Below the pieces are notes generated by a model. It ran no database searches and was not told where the DNA came from. It saw only the letters and a list, made by a program, of their open reading frames with translations. A DNA stretch of 64,000 nt from Eubacteriales bacterium. Lineage in GTDB: Bacteria; Bacillota; Clostridia; Lachnospirales; Lachnospiraceae. This document shows, in pieces, positions 44,549 to 53,902 of this stretch; the first letter of the stretch is position 1, and every line of letters starts with the position of its first letter. The DNA is taken from NCBI GenBank assembly GCA_030533405.1, contig JAUNJF010000006.1, forward strand, positions 62,001-126,000. The letters are read 5' to 3'. A program made the position numbers and the translations under genes.

Positions 44549-45229
44549 ATGGAACAGTACAAACAGGAATTTATTGAGTTTATGGTGGAAAGTGATGTGT
44601 TGAAGTTTGGAGATTTTACTTTGAAAAGTGGTAGAAAATCCCCTTTCTTTATGAATGCAGGAGCATATGTGACAGGTTCGCAGTTAATGAGACTTGGTGA
44701 GTATTATGCGAAAGCGATTCATGATAATTATGGTGATGATTTTGATGTTTTATTTGGACCAGCATATAAGGGAATTCCAATTAGTGTAGTAACTGCAGTT
44801 GCATATGCAAAGCTTTATGGTAAAGAGATTCGCTACTGCTCAGATCGTAAAGAAGAAAAAGATCATGGTGCTGATAAGGGAAGCTTTTTGGGTAGTAGTT
44901 TAAAAGATGGTGATCGTGTTGTTATGATTGAGGATGTTACAACTTCTGGCAAGTCAATGGAAGAGACAGTTCCAAAGGTAAAAGGTGCTGCAGATGTTGA
45001 GATTATTGGTTTAATGGTATCGCTGAATCGTATGGAAGTAGGACTTGGTGGAGAAAAGAGCGCACTTGATGAGATAAAAGAAACATATGGTTTTGATGCG
45101 CGTGCAATTGTAACAATGGATGAAGTGACAGAGCATTTGTATAATAAACCATGTAATGGTAAGATTGTAATTGATGATACGATAAAGTCTGCAATTGATG
45201 CGTACTATGAGCAGTATGGTGCGAAATAA
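44549..45229 (+). CDS. pyrE: Orotate phosphoribosyltransferase
   Basis: The 226-residue enzyme makes OMP from orotate and PRPP. It has FTLKSGRKSPFFMNAG, FGPAYKGIPI, the flexible-loop DRKEEKDHGADKG and the PRPP motif VVMIEDVTTSGKS. The ATG at 44549 lies 9 bases after GGAGG; an in-frame TTG/ATG region from 44498 is upstream of the ribosome binding site. Other pyr genes are not in the window. Confidence 0.96.
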   Translation: MEQYKQEFIEFMVESDVLKFGDFTLKSGRKSPFFMNAGAYVTGSQLMRLGEYYAKAIHDNYGDDFDVLFGPAYKGIPISVVTAVAYAKLYGKEIRYCSDRKEEKDHGADKGSFLGSSLKDGDRVVMIEDVTTSGKSMEETVPKVKGAADVEIIGLMVSLNRMEVGLGGEKSALDEIKETYGFDARAIVTMDEVTEHLYNKPCNGKIVIDDTIKSAIDAYYEQYGAK

Positions 45230-45262
45230 TATTGGTAATAAATGTAAAATGGAGGACGTAGT

Positions 45263-45415
45263 ATGGGTGAAAAATTATATAAAACAATGAAGTCTGTTGG
45301 AGCATGGAATATTGCACTTGGTATTCTTGTAATTGTATTTGGTGTTGCAGTTGGTGTGTTTCAGTTGATTAATGGTGGCAGATTGTTAAAAGAAAAAAAG
45401 GATATTACTTTTTAG
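45263..45415 (+). CDS. Small single-helix membrane protein (50 aa)
   Basis: An ATG with a strong GGAGG 7 bases upstream opens a 51-codon frame. The product has a polar N-terminus, one hydrophobic helix (about residues 14-36: ALGILVIVFGVAVGVF) and a basic tail. It starts 33 bases after pyrE and is followed by a terminator, so it is probably the last gene of the pyrE unit. Function unknown. Confidence 0.75.
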   Translation: MGEKLYKTMKSVGAWNIALGILVIVFGVAVGVFQLINGGRLLKEKKDITF

Positions 45416-45430
45416 AGTTGAGTGATTTAG

Positions 45431-45482
45431 AAAAGGAGTGACACGCTAGATTTGCACTTTCTAGTGTGGCAGTCCTTTTTAG
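45431..45482 (+). terminator. Terminator-like hairpin between pyrE unit and ABC transporter
   Basis: AAAAGGA..CACGCTAGA pairs with TCTAGTGTG..TCCTTTT, with two internal mismatches, and ends in five T. Only 42 bases separate it from the next gene, so it may instead act as an attenuator for the transporter. Confidence 0.75.
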
Positions 45483-45524
45483 TTTATAGGAAGATGATTG
45501 AATAAGAAGGGTGAGGAGAGTAGG

Positions 45525-47054
45525 ATGAAACAAAAGAAAAAAATAGCATGGCTTATGATAATGGCACTTTTGTTGATTAGTGTTGTTCCAACTACAGTGC
45601 ATGCAAAAAAAGAAAATGATGATGAAACTTTAATTGTTGGATTTGATGCAGAATTTCCACCATATGGATATAAGGATGAAAGCGGTGAGTATGTTGGATT
45701 TGACTTGGATTTAGCACAGGAGGTATGCAATCGTAAGGGGTGGACATTAGTAAAACAACCAATTGACTGGGATTCGAAGGATATGGAGTTGAAGTCTGGT
45801 GCAATTGATTGTATATGGAATGGATTTACCATGAATGGTAGAGAGGATGACTATACATGGTCTGTTCCTTATGTTGATAATTCGCAGGTTGTTATTGTCA
45901 GAAAAGGTTCGGGAATTGAGAAGTTAACAGACTTAGAAGCAAAGACTGTGGTTGTTCAGGCAGATTCTTCTGCATTGGCTGCTTTTACGGGGGAAGATGC
46001 CACGGAAGAGAATAAAGCACTTTGTGAAAGTTTTGCACAGTTACAACAGGTATCTGATTACAATAGTGCTTTTATGAATTTGGAAACAGGTATGGTAGAT
46101 GCAATCTGTTTAGATGTTGGTGTTGCAAATTATCAGGTTGAATCGCGTGGCGATAAGTTTGAAGTATTAGAGGAACAGGTTTCTTCAGAAGCTTATGGAA
46201 TCGGATTCAAATTAGGAAATGATGAGCTTCGAGATCAGGTAGAGGAAGTTCTTGCACAGATGGAGCAGGATGGAACCTTTCTTCAGATTGCTGAAAAGTG
46301 GGGACTTGAAGATTGTATTTGTTTAAAAGCTTCTTTGGAAATAAAGGAAAGTGCTAAGGATAATACGACACTTGAAGCAGACGAAGGAACTTCAAAAAAG
46401 ACAATTGATTTTGGGTTAATCATTAAACAACTTTCACAGGGAATGATAGCTACCATTGCAATTTTTATACTTACACTTTTATTTGCAATGCCATTAGGCT
46501 TATTGATTATGTTTGCACGTATGTGTAAATGGAATCCGGTACAATGGATTGCAAAAATTTATATTTCAATTATGCGTGGTACACCGTTGATGCTTCAATT
46601 GTTGGTAGTGTTTTTTGGACCTGCATTTTTATTTGGAGTAAGTGGTTCGAATCAGTATCGATTTTATGCAGTTATTATAGGTTTTTCTTTGAATTATGCT
46701 GCTTATTTTGCTGAAATCTATCGTTCGGGTATACAGAGCATTCCAAATGGACAAAGAGAAGCTGCAATGGTATTAGGCTATAATCGAGTACAAACATTTG
46801 GAAAAATTATCTTTCCGCAGATGGTAAAACGTGTGTTGCCTGCGGTGACAAATGAAATTATTACATTGGTAAAAGATACCTCGTTGGCGTTTGCATTATC
46901 GTATACAGAAATGTTCACACTCGCAAAACAAATTGCAGCAGCCCAAACAAGCGTAATGCCATTGTTCGTTGCAGGTGTATTTTACTACATTTTTAATTTT
47001 GTAGTTGCATTTGTAATGGAACGTGTTGAAAAACGATTGGATTACTATCGATAG
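45525..47054 (+). CDS. Polar amino-acid ABC transporter: substrate-binding protein fused to permease
   Basis: The 509-residue protein has a signal peptide (residues 1-28, ending VHA), a family 3 solute-binding domain (~32-265: [24 protein letters not shown]) and a C-terminal permease of the His/Glu/Gln/Arg type (~295-505) with the EAA loop [21 protein letters not shown]. Such fused binding-protein/permeases resemble GlnP. The ligand is probably a polar amino acid; the identity is not evident. The ATG at 45525 follows GAGGAG by 6 bases. The ATPase gene follows. Confidence 0.94.
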   Translation: MKQKKKIAWLMIMALLLISVVPTTVHAKKENDDETLIVGFDAEFPPYGYKDESGEYVGFDLDLAQEVCNRKGWTLVKQPIDWDSKDMELKSGAIDCIWNGFTMNGREDDYTWSVPYVDNSQVVIVRKGSGIEKLTDLEAKTVVVQADSSALAAFTGEDATEENKALCESFAQLQQVSDYNSAFMNLETGMVDAICLDVGVANYQVESRGDKFEVLEEQVSSEAYGIGFKLGNDELRDQVEEVLAQMEQDGTFLQIAEKWGLEDCICLKASLEIKESAKDNTTLEADEGTSKKTIDFGLIIKQLSQGMIATIAIFILTLLFAMPLGLLIMFARMCKWNPVQWIAKIYISIMRGTPLMLQLLVVFFGPAFLFGVSGSNQYRFYAVIIGFSLNYAAYFAEIYRSGIQSIPNGQREAAMVLGYNRVQTFGKIIFPQMVKRVLPAVTNEIITLVKDTSLAFALSYTEMFTLAKQIAAAQTSVMPLFVAGVFYYIFNFVVAFVMERVEKRLDYYR

Positions 47055-47067
47055 GGAGGGTATGGAT

Positions 47068-47826
47068 ATGAATGTTATAGAAATAAAAAATATGAAAAAA
47101 AACTTTGGGGATAAAGAAGTATTAAAAAATATTAGTTTTTCTGTAAAAGAAGGTGAGGTAGTTTCGATTTTAGGACCGTCTGGCTCAGGAAAATCTACAA
47201 TGCTTCGGTGTGCTACTTTTTTAGAAAAGATGGATGCTGGTAGTTTGTCATATATGGAAAAAGAAGTTGTGTATGAAAAAAATGGTGTTTTTTGTTATCC
47301 GACTAAAAAGATGATTCGAGAAGTATGCGGAAATTTTGGATTGGTATTTCAGAATTTCAATTTGTTTCCGCATTATAGTGTAATGAAAAATATTGCAGAT
47401 GCTCCCATTAGTATTCAAAAAAGAGATAAAGCTGAAGTGGAACAGGAAGTAAGAGTTTTGCTAGAAAAGGTTGGATTGGCGGAAAAGGAGAACGCATATC
47501 CCTGTGAATTGTCTGGCGGTCAGCAACAACGTGTTGCAATTGCAAGAGCTTTAGCATTACAACCTAAAATGTTATATTTTGATGAGCCTACATCAGCATT
47601 GGACCCTGAGATTACAGCAGGAATATTAAAGATTATGAAAGAGTTAGCTGCTGAAAAAATGACAATGGTGATTGTGACACATGAAATTGATTTTGCAAGA
47701 GCTGTATCGGATCGTGTCATTTTTATGGATGAAGGTGTGATTGTAGAGCAGGGAAAACCAGAAGATGTTATAGATCATCCTAAGAATGAGCGAACGAAAG
47801 CATTTTTGAAAAAATTATCGTATTAA
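47068..47826 (+). CDS. Polar amino-acid ABC transporter ATP-binding protein
   Basis: The 252-residue ATPase has Walker [11 protein letters not shown]-loop [10 protein letters not shown], signature LSGGQQQR, Walker [14 protein letters not shown] and the switch His in VTHEIDF. It belongs to the GlnQ/HisP group and pairs with the fused binding-protein/permease 13 bases upstream. The ATG at 47068 lies 8 bases after GGAGG. Compared with GlnQ it has a short insertion ([20 protein letters not shown]) before the Q-loop. Confidence 0.95.
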   Translation: MNVIEIKNMKKNFGDKEVLKNISFSVKEGEVVSILGPSGSGKSTMLRCATFLEKMDAGSLSYMEKEVVYEKNGVFCYPTKKMIREVCGNFGLVFQNFNLFPHYSVMKNIADAPISIQKRDKAEVEQEVRVLLEKVGLAEKENAYPCELSGGQQQRVAIARALALQPKMLYFDEPTSALDPEITAGILKIMKELAAEKMTMVIVTHEIDFARAVSDRVIFMDEGVIVEQGKPEDVIDHPKNERTKAFLKKLSY

Positions 47827-47927
47827 ACCTCTTTTATAGAAGAAGAAAATGTGGTATAGTACATACAGACTGTGAATTGTAGTATTTAATACTATGTGAT
47901 GTAATGACGATATTAGGAGAAAAGAAA

Positions 47928-48821
47928 ATGGCATACCAGATTATTTCGGATGGATCTTGTGATTTGGATCCTAAAATTGTAAAAGAGAAACGTTTAGAGG
48001 TGGTTCCGTTTTATGTTTCGTTTGATGGACAAAACTACCAAAAGGAGATTGAAGAAGTTGAAATCCGTTCTTTTTATCAAAAAATGGTAGACAATGAAGG
48101 TGTATTTCCTAAAACATCATTGCCATCTATTGATGATTATGTAAATGTATTTACAACATATGCGAAACAAGCTGTAGATATGATTTGTATCTGTATTTCT
48201 ACGAAGTTCAGTGGATCTTATAATTCGGCATCAACAGCAAAAGATATTGTGATAGAGGATTATCCAGATGCAAGGATTACGGTAATAGATGCAACTGTTA
48301 ATACCGTTTTGCAGGGAATTATGGTATTAGAAGCGGTTAGAATGCAGGAAGACGGATTAGAATACGACGAAGTAATTGAGCATTTAGAGCGAATAAAAGA
48401 GACTGGAAGAATCATTTTTACGGTAGGCAGTATGGATTATCTGATTCAAGGTGGTCGAGTGGGAAAAGTATTGAAGGTTGCTGTGAATGCGTTAAAGATT
48501 CGTCCAATGATTGTTTTAAAAGAAGGTGAGATTTTTCCGTTTGGAGTGGCAAGAAGTCGACAAAAATCTATGCAGAAAATTGTGGATAAGGTAAAATCTC
48601 ATTTTGAGGATATTGGAGAACATGCGGATGATTATCGTATCGTAATTGGCTATGGATTTGATTATGAAGAAGCGGTAGGATTTAGAACACGTTTATTAGA
48701 ATCTATGGCTAGTTATTCTGACGTGAAAGATATTGATTTATTCCAGATTGGAGCTACGATAGGTGTGCATACAGGACCGTATCCGTTAGGTGTAGCACTG
48801 ATTCGAAAATATGATAGATAG
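47928..48821 (+). CDS. DegV-family fatty-acid-binding protein, second copy
   Basis: The 297-residue product has the DegV pattern: YQIISDGSCDL at the start, KTSLPSIDDY, STKFSGSYNSA, YLIQGGRVGKV and IGVHTGPYPLGVA. It is only distantly similar to the copy at 31596, suggesting different lipid preference. The ATG at 47928 lies 8 bases after AGGAG. It is followed by a terminator. Confidence 0.93.
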   Translation: MAYQIISDGSCDLDPKIVKEKRLEVVPFYVSFDGQNYQKEIEEVEIRSFYQKMVDNEGVFPKTSLPSIDDYVNVFTTYAKQAVDMICICISTKFSGSYNSASTAKDIVIEDYPDARITVIDATVNTVLQGIMVLEAVRMQEDGLEYDEVIEHLERIKETGRIIFTVGSMDYLIQGGRVGKVLKVAVNALKIRPMIVLKEGEIFPFGVARSRQKSMQKIVDKVKSHFEDIGEHADDYRIVIGYGFDYEEAVGFRTRLLESMASYSDVKDIDLFQIGATIGVHTGPYPLGVALIRKYDR

Positions 48822-48866
48822 TTTATTGTATAAAATGTGTAAATAAGTGGAAACATAATAACAGGT

Positions 48867-48917
48867 GGAGAATATCACGAAAGGTAAATGTATACAAGAA
48901 GGTGGTATTCTCCTTTT
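48867..48917 (+). terminator. Terminator after the second degV-family gene
   Basis: GGAGAATATCAC pairs with GTGGTATTCTCC (one G-T pair) with a 23-base loop and is followed by TTTT. Confidence 0.7.
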
Positions 48918-49065
48918 GTTATTTTTGCACAAACGAAAAATACAATCGGTGTGAAAAACGCAGAAAATGAATTTCGGCAAAAAAAACACTTACGAAAAAA
49001 GTCTAAATTTGATATTATTTTTAATACAGTAGTTGTTAACCAAAATTTAGAAAGAGAGGAGAAGA

Positions 49066-49587
49066 ATGTTTAGTATTGGTGACTATGTTGTTTATGGTAT
49101 GAGTGGTGTATGTAAGGTAGAGGATATCGGCACGATGAATTTGAGCGGAATTGATGGTGACAAATTATATTACACCTTATTACCATTGTACACAAAAGGA
49201 AGCAGGGTGTTTACACCTGTGGATAATCAGAAAGTCGTAATGCGACAGATACTATCAAAACAAGAAGTATGCGATTTGATTGATGATTTTATGAACGTAC
49301 AGACTATTGATGAAGAACAGGATAAGAACAGGGAACTCGCATACAAAGAGGCGCTTCGCAGTTGTGATTGTAGAGAATGGATTCGTATTATGAATACCGC
49401 AGTTAAGAGAAGAGAAGAACGTTTGGCACAGGGTAAGAAAATGGCAGCGAATGACGAGCGGTACTTAAAGCAGGCGCAGGATTATTTGTACGGAGAATTT
49501 GCAGCTAGTTTACAGATTGAGAAGAAGGAAGTTGAAGATTATATTGAACATCGGCTTTCTATGAAAGAAATGGCATCAGCTTGTTAG
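49066..49587 (+). CDS. CarD-family transcriptional regulator
   Basis: The 173-residue protein has an N-terminal CarD/TRCF RNA-polymerase-interacting domain (FSIGDYVVYGMSGVCKVEDI.., residues ~1-65) and a helical C-terminal domain. CarD/CdnL proteins stabilise open promoter complexes through the RNA polymerase beta subunit. AGAGGAG lies 4-8 bases before the ATG. A weak promoter (TTACGA, 17 bases, TATTAT at 49013) precedes it. Confidence 0.92.
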   Translation: MFSIGDYVVYGMSGVCKVEDIGTMNLSGIDGDKLYYTLLPLYTKGSRVFTPVDNQKVVMRQILSKQEVCDLIDDFMNVQTIDEEQDKNRELAYKEALRSCDCREWIRIMNTAVKRREERLAQGKKMAANDERYLKQAQDYLYGEFAASLQIEKKEVEDYIEHRLSMKEMASAC

Positions 49588-49616
49588 TTGAACAGAAAAT
49601 TTAAGAACCATTTTTT

Positions 49617-49660
49617 AAAAGAACCATATTTTATCATAACAGATAAGATATGGTTCTTTT
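49617..49660 (+). terminator. Strong hairpin terminator after carD, abutting the subtilase start
   Basis: A 19-bp stem (49617-49635 with 49642-49660, one G-T pair) has a 6-base loop and ends TTTT. A second copy of the AGAACCAT arm lies just upstream near 49603 and could pair alternatively with the right arm. The subtilase ATG is only 3 bases downstream. Confidence 0.85.
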
Positions 49661-49662
49661 AT

Positions 49663-51369
49663 ATGGATACAAAAAAATTGAGCCCAGAATTAAATATTGC
49701 AATTGGTATCAGTGAGGATGAGCGCGAGAAAAGTTTGGATTTAAATGTTGGATACAGTCAAATGTTTGATGAATGGGAATTAATAATTCGTTATACAGGA
49801 AATTTGGATTCTATAAGAGAGGAGTTACCCGTTTCTGTTATAGAGCTGTTGGGAGGATACGCTATTCTTCGAATACCAGAATACTTAATTGGGAGCTTAT
49901 CAGATTATCCTCAGATCGATTATATCGAAAAACCAAAGAATCTATTAATAGAACAAAATGAATCGTTAGCCAGTTCCTGTATAAATCGTGTGAGGCTTCC
50001 TGATTATAATTTGTTTGGCGATGGAATACTCATTGCTTGTTTGGATTCGGGGGTTGATATATACCATGAGGCATTTAGAAAAAAAAATGGAACGACAAAA
50101 ATTGCGATTCTATGGGATCAGACAATACCAGGCAATCCACCGCAGGGACAGACTACAGGAAGTGTTTATACAAAAGATGTCATTAATCAGGCAATACAAA
50201 ATAAAGGAAGTGGCATCAGCAATCAAATCGTACCACAATTTGACAGTTCGGGGCATGGAACGGCTGTAATGGGGATTTTAGAAGCTGTGGCACCGAATGC
50301 AGAATTTATCGTAGTAAAAATGGGGAATCCGATTCAAACGGGATTTCCTCGTACCACACAATTGATGATGGCAATTGATTTTAGTGTGCGGTTTGCAATA
50401 CAAGAGCAAAAGCCATTAGCAATCAATATTAGTTATGGTAATAATTATGGCTCTCACGATGGGAACTCAGTTGTGGAACAATATATTGATACAATATCGA
50501 ATTTATATCGAAATACAATTGTTGCAGGAACAGGAAATGATGGATTAAGTCGTAGACATTATTCGGGACGTATGATGCAGGGAAAGCAGGAAAAAGTGGA
50601 AATCAATGTTTCAGATTATGTAAAAGCGTTTAATTTGCAATTATGGAAGTCGTATCAGGATGATTTTGCAATCTATGTGCAAACACCTACTGGTCAAAAA
50701 ATTGGACCGCTTTCTCCATTAGCGAGTGTACAGCGCTATTCATTTTCGCAGGAAGATTTAGTGATATATTTTAGCGAGCCAACACCATATAATAGAAGAC
50801 AGGAAATTTATTTTTCGTGGATTCCCAGAAATAATGATATTACCTCAGGGATTTGGTCTATTGTAGTAGAAGGGAATCGTATTGTAAACGGTGTATATGA
50901 TATGTGGTTGCCGGTTGAGGGGAGTACATCAGCAGATGTTTCGTTTGTGGTTGCACAAAGACAAAACACGCTTGTGATTCCCTCAACGGCACAAAATGTG
51001 GTTTCTGTATCAGCCTATGATTCGCAAAATGATACATTTGCTGCATTTTCTGGTTTGGGAAGTTTCATTTATGATGTGGGTAATGCAAAACCTGATTTGG
51101 CTGCTCCAGGAGTAAATGTTCAATCTGCAAGAGTGGGAGGGGGATATGGGTTGTTTACAGGCACTTCGTTTGCAGCACCATTTGTGACAGGTGCATCTGC
51201 ACTTTTGATGCAATGGGGGATTGTCAATGGAAATGATCCATATATGTTTGGAGAAAAAGTCAGAGCTAGTTTGATTCGGGGGGCAAGAAGATTGCCCTTT
51301 CAAGAAAAAGTGCCATCTCCTGAAGTGGGATGGGGAGCCCTTTGTGTATCGGACAGCATTCCACTTTAA
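49663..51369 (+). CDS. S8 family (subtilisin-like) serine protease
   Basis: The 568-residue protein resembles the Csp-type subtilases of Clostridia. The N-terminal ~105 residues look like a prodomain (DEREKSLDLNVGYS.., ELLGGYAILRIPE). The catalytic triad is intact: Asp128 in ACLDSGV, His198 in SSGHGTAVMG and Ser502 in TGTSFAAPF. A jelly-roll-like insertion lies between His and Ser (~310-440). No signal peptide is seen. The start is odd: the ATG follows the carD terminator directly and has no ribosome binding site; the frame is open upstream to a TTG at the carD stop codon. Confidence 0.9.
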   Translation: MDTKKLSPELNIAIGISEDEREKSLDLNVGYSQMFDEWELIIRYTGNLDSIREELPVSVIELLGGYAILRIPEYLIGSLSDYPQIDYIEKPKNLLIEQNESLASSCINRVRLPDYNLFGDGILIACLDSGVDIYHEAFRKKNGTTKIAILWDQTIPGNPPQGQTTGSVYTKDVINQAIQNKGSGISNQIVPQFDSSGHGTAVMGILEAVAPNAEFIVVKMGNPIQTGFPRTTQLMMAIDFSVRFAIQEQKPLAINISYGNNYGSHDGNSVVEQYIDTISNLYRNTIVAGTGNDGLSRRHYSGRMMQGKQEKVEINVSDYVKAFNLQLWKSYQDDFAIYVQTPTGQKIGPLSPLASVQRYSFSQEDLVIYFSEPTPYNRRQEIYFSWIPRNNDITSGIWSIVVEGNRIVNGVYDMWLPVEGSTSADVSFVVAQRQNTLVIPSTAQNVVSVSAYDSQNDTFAAFSGLGSFIYDVGNAKPDLAAPGVNVQSARVGGGYGLFTGTSFAAPFVTGASALLMQWGIVNGNDPYMFGEKVRASLIRGARRLPFQEKVPSPEVGWGALCVSDSIPL

Positions 51370-51378
51370 AGATGGCAC
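51310..51378 (-). terminator. Candidate terminator of the minus-strand aroA operon inside the subtilase gene
   Basis: On the minus strand GTGCCATCT (complement of 51370-51378) can pair with AGATGGCAC (complement of 51310-51318), which is followed by TTTTTC. The 51-base loop makes the hairpin weaker than the others. Confidence 0.4.
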
Positions 51379-51385
51379 ATGTGTT

Positions 51386-52669
51386 TTATTTTGAAAGCTT
51401 TTCTAAATCAGAGAAGAAGTTTGGATAAGAGATGTTGACTACATCTGCATCCATGATTTCTGTTGCACCAATAGCAATGCCACCAGCGATAGCAAAACTC
51501 ATTGCGATGCGGTGATCCATTTTGGAATCAATGACGGTTCCGTAGACATCTTTGCCGCCACGAATAATCATACCGTCCTCTGTTCCTTCAATATCTACGC
51601 CCATTGCAGTGAGATGGTCAACCATAACATCGATACGATTTGATTCTTTCACTTTTAATTCAGCGGCATCGCGGATGATTGTGGTTCCTGATGCAAATGC
51701 TGCCATGATTGCAATGATTGGGATTTCATCGATTAATTTTGGAATTAAGTCTCCTTCGATGACACATCCGTGTAGTGAACTTGTTGAAACTGTGATATCA
51801 GCAACAGGTTCGCCAGAGGCTTCGCGAATGTTAGAAAGCGTTATGTTTGCCCCCATATCTTTGCATACAGTAATGATTCCGTCACGAGTAGGATTGATTC
51901 CTACATTTTTTATGGTAATCTCAGAATTTGGTGTAAGTAATCCGGCTGCAATAAAGTATGCAGCAGAGGAAATGTCTCCTGGAACCTCTATTTTTTGAGC
52001 CTGAAGCTCTTCAGCAGGAAGAACGGTTGCTGTTGTACCTTCTGTTTTGATGTCTGCACCAAATGAAGATAACATTAATTCTGTATGGTTGCGAGATAAA
52101 TAAGGTTCTGTAACGCTTGTTGGACCATCTGCATAAAGACCTGCTAAAAGGATAGCAGATTTGATTTGTGCAGAAGCTACAGGTGTGTTGTAGTCAATGC
52201 CTTTTAAATTGCCACCAGTAATTTTAAAAGGAGCGCAATGTATGTTTTCTAATGATTCAAATTTTGCACCCATTTGGGAAAGTGGAGTCATAATTCTAGC
52301 CATCGGACGTTTTCTGATGGAAGCGTCACCGTCTATAATGCAGGAAAAAGGTTGGGCTGCTAAGATACCAGACATTAATCTTGTGGTTGTGCCGCTATTT
52401 CCTACGTCTAAAATTCCAAATGGAGACTCGAGTCCACGAAGTCCCTTGCCATGAATCTTAACAGTGTTTGTATTTGCGTCGTTCTCAATAGAAATTCCCA
52501 TTTTGTGAAAGCATGAAATAGAAGAAAGACAATCTGCACCTTGTAAAAAACCTGTAACTTCCGTTGTTCCTTTGGCGAGAGAGCCTAGCATGATGCTTCT
52601 GTGAGAAATGGATTTATCTCCTGGAACGGTGATTTCTCCTTTTAAATGCGAAAAATTCTTGATAATCAT
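51386..52669 (-). CDS. aroA: 3-phosphoshikimate 1-carboxyvinyltransferase (EPSP synthase)
   Basis: The 427-residue enzyme joins PEP and shikimate 3-phosphate in chorismate synthesis. Family motifs are present: GDKSISHRSIML near the N-terminus, the LDVGNSGTTTRLMSG region, SAQIKSAILLAGL, and KESNRIDVM in the C-terminal domain. The GNSGTTTRL loop with Gly suggests a normal class II type enzyme. AGGAGG lies 6 bases before the ATG. It is the last gene of a minus-strand run rsuA-tyrA-aroA. Confidence 0.97.
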   Translation of the reverse strand: MIIKNFSHLKGEITVPGDKSISHRSIMLGSLAKGTTEVTGFLQGADCLSSISCFHKMGISIENDANTNTVKIHGKGLRGLESPFGILDVGNSGTTTRLMSGILAAQPFSCIIDGDASIRKRPMARIMTPLSQMGAKFESLENIHCAPFKITGGNLKGIDYNTPVASAQIKSAILLAGLYADGPTSVTEPYLSRNHTELMLSSFGADIKTEGTTATVLPAEELQAQKIEVPGDISSAAYFIAAGLLTPNSEITIKNVGINPTRDGIITVCKDMGANITLSNIREASGEPVADITVSTSSLHGCVIEGDLIPKLIDEIPIIAIMAAFASGTTIIRDAAELKVKESNRIDVMVDHLTAMGVDIEGTEDGMIIRGGKDVYGTVIDSKMDHRIAMSFAIAGGIAIGATEIMDADVVNISYPNFFSDLEKLSK

Positions 52670-52682
52670 AATTTCCTCCTTG

Positions 52683-53798
52683 TTAGCGTTCGTAGATTCT
52701 ATATTGTTGTTCCATTAATCGTTCTGTGGCAGTGACTGCGTCTTCATTTGTATAAAAACAAAGTCTTAATACACCTTCATTATCTTCACGATTGTGTGTG
52801 ATTCCCATGTTCTTCAAATTGATTTGATGTTCTGCTAAAATATTTGTGACTTTAGCAACAGCACCAGGTTCATCAGGGATATCAACGTAAACTTCGTAGT
52901 TCATTCGAATTACACCAGTTGCGTGTTCTGGTATGGAATTTCGATAATCCTTCGCGGTATCAAAAAACGAATAAATTTGTCGTGCTTCATTCTTTTCGAT
53001 GGCAGCTGTCATGTCTTCTAATTCCTGAATAAATGTGCGTAATCCTGTCGCAATATGATGTGGGTTGCTTAGCAAAATATGCTCCCAAACTACTGGATTA
53101 GAGGAGGCGATTCGTGTAATGTCTTTAAAACCACCTGCAGCAAGCTGACGAAGCATACCATTTTCATCTTCTTTAGAAGCGACTAAATTTACAAGTGCGG
53201 AAGCAATGACATGAGGTATGTGACTGATGTATGCCGTGATTTCGTCATGTTCGCTAGGACTATATATAATTGGAATGGCACCTAAGTCTTCTAAAAATGT
53301 ACGATATTCCTCGACCTTTTCCTGCTTGACACTAGAGGAAGGGGTTATGAAATAGTATGCGTTTTCAATTAATCGATCACTGGCTGCATCGTAACCACTA
53401 CGTTCAGAACCTACCATTGGATGACCGCCAATAAAGTATTCATCTAAATGATTCTGATGAATTGCATCGTAGATATCATTTTTTACACTTCCAACATCTG
53501 TTAAAATGCAGGATTCTTTTATAATAGATTTTAAAATCGGCAGGTACGCAATGTTATAGTGAACAGGTGCACATAAAAATATGTAGTCGCAATGATTCAT
53601 TGCTTCTATAGAAGTAACCGATTTGTTGAGGGTTCCTTCCTGTAGTGCTGTATTGAGTGCAACCTGATCTACATCAAAACCAAGAATTTCTGTATTGGGG
53701 TAAACTCTTCGAATGGATTTTGCAATGGAACCACCTATTAGTCCGAGTCCGATAAATCCAACGCAAAAAGAATTGTTTGTTGAGTTTTGTTGTTTCAT
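52683..53798 (-). CDS. tyrA: Prephenate dehydrogenase with ACT domain
   Basis: The 371-residue enzyme oxidatively decarboxylates prephenate toward tyrosine. The N-terminal NAD-binding motif is GFIGLGLIGGSIAKS, HPMVGSERSGYDAA is the central signature, and HIPHVIASALVNL follows. The C-terminal ~75 residues form an ACT domain (YEVYVDIPDEPGAVAKVTNIL), the likely tyrosine feedback site. The ATG at 53798 lies 5 bases after AGGAAA; the earlier ATG at 53870 gives an unlikely hydrophobic extension. aroA follows after 13 bases. Confidence 0.96.
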   Translation of the reverse strand: MKQQNSTNNSFCVGFIGLGLIGGSIAKSIRRVYPNTEILGFDVDQVALNTALQEGTLNKSVTSIEAMNHCDYIFLCAPVHYNIAYLPILKSIIKESCILTDVGSVKNDIYDAIHQNHLDEYFIGGHPMVGSERSGYDAASDRLIENAYYFITPSSSVKQEKVEEYRTFLEDLGAIPIIYSPSEHDEITAYISHIPHVIASALVNLVASKEDENGMLRQLAAGGFKDITRIASSNPVVWEHILLSNPHHIATGLRTFIQELEDMTAAIEKNEARQIYSFFDTAKDYRNSIPEHATGVIRMNYEVYVDIPDEPGAVAKVTNILAEHQINLKNMGITHNREDNEGVLRLCFYTNEDAVTATERLMEQQYRIYER

Positions 53799-53902
53799 AT
53801 AGTTTCCTTTCATGTGTTCTCTATATTTATATAAGTATATTAAAATAGAAATTGAAAATATTTTATACATTTATTGATTGTCTGTCAAATCGAATGCATA
53901 TG

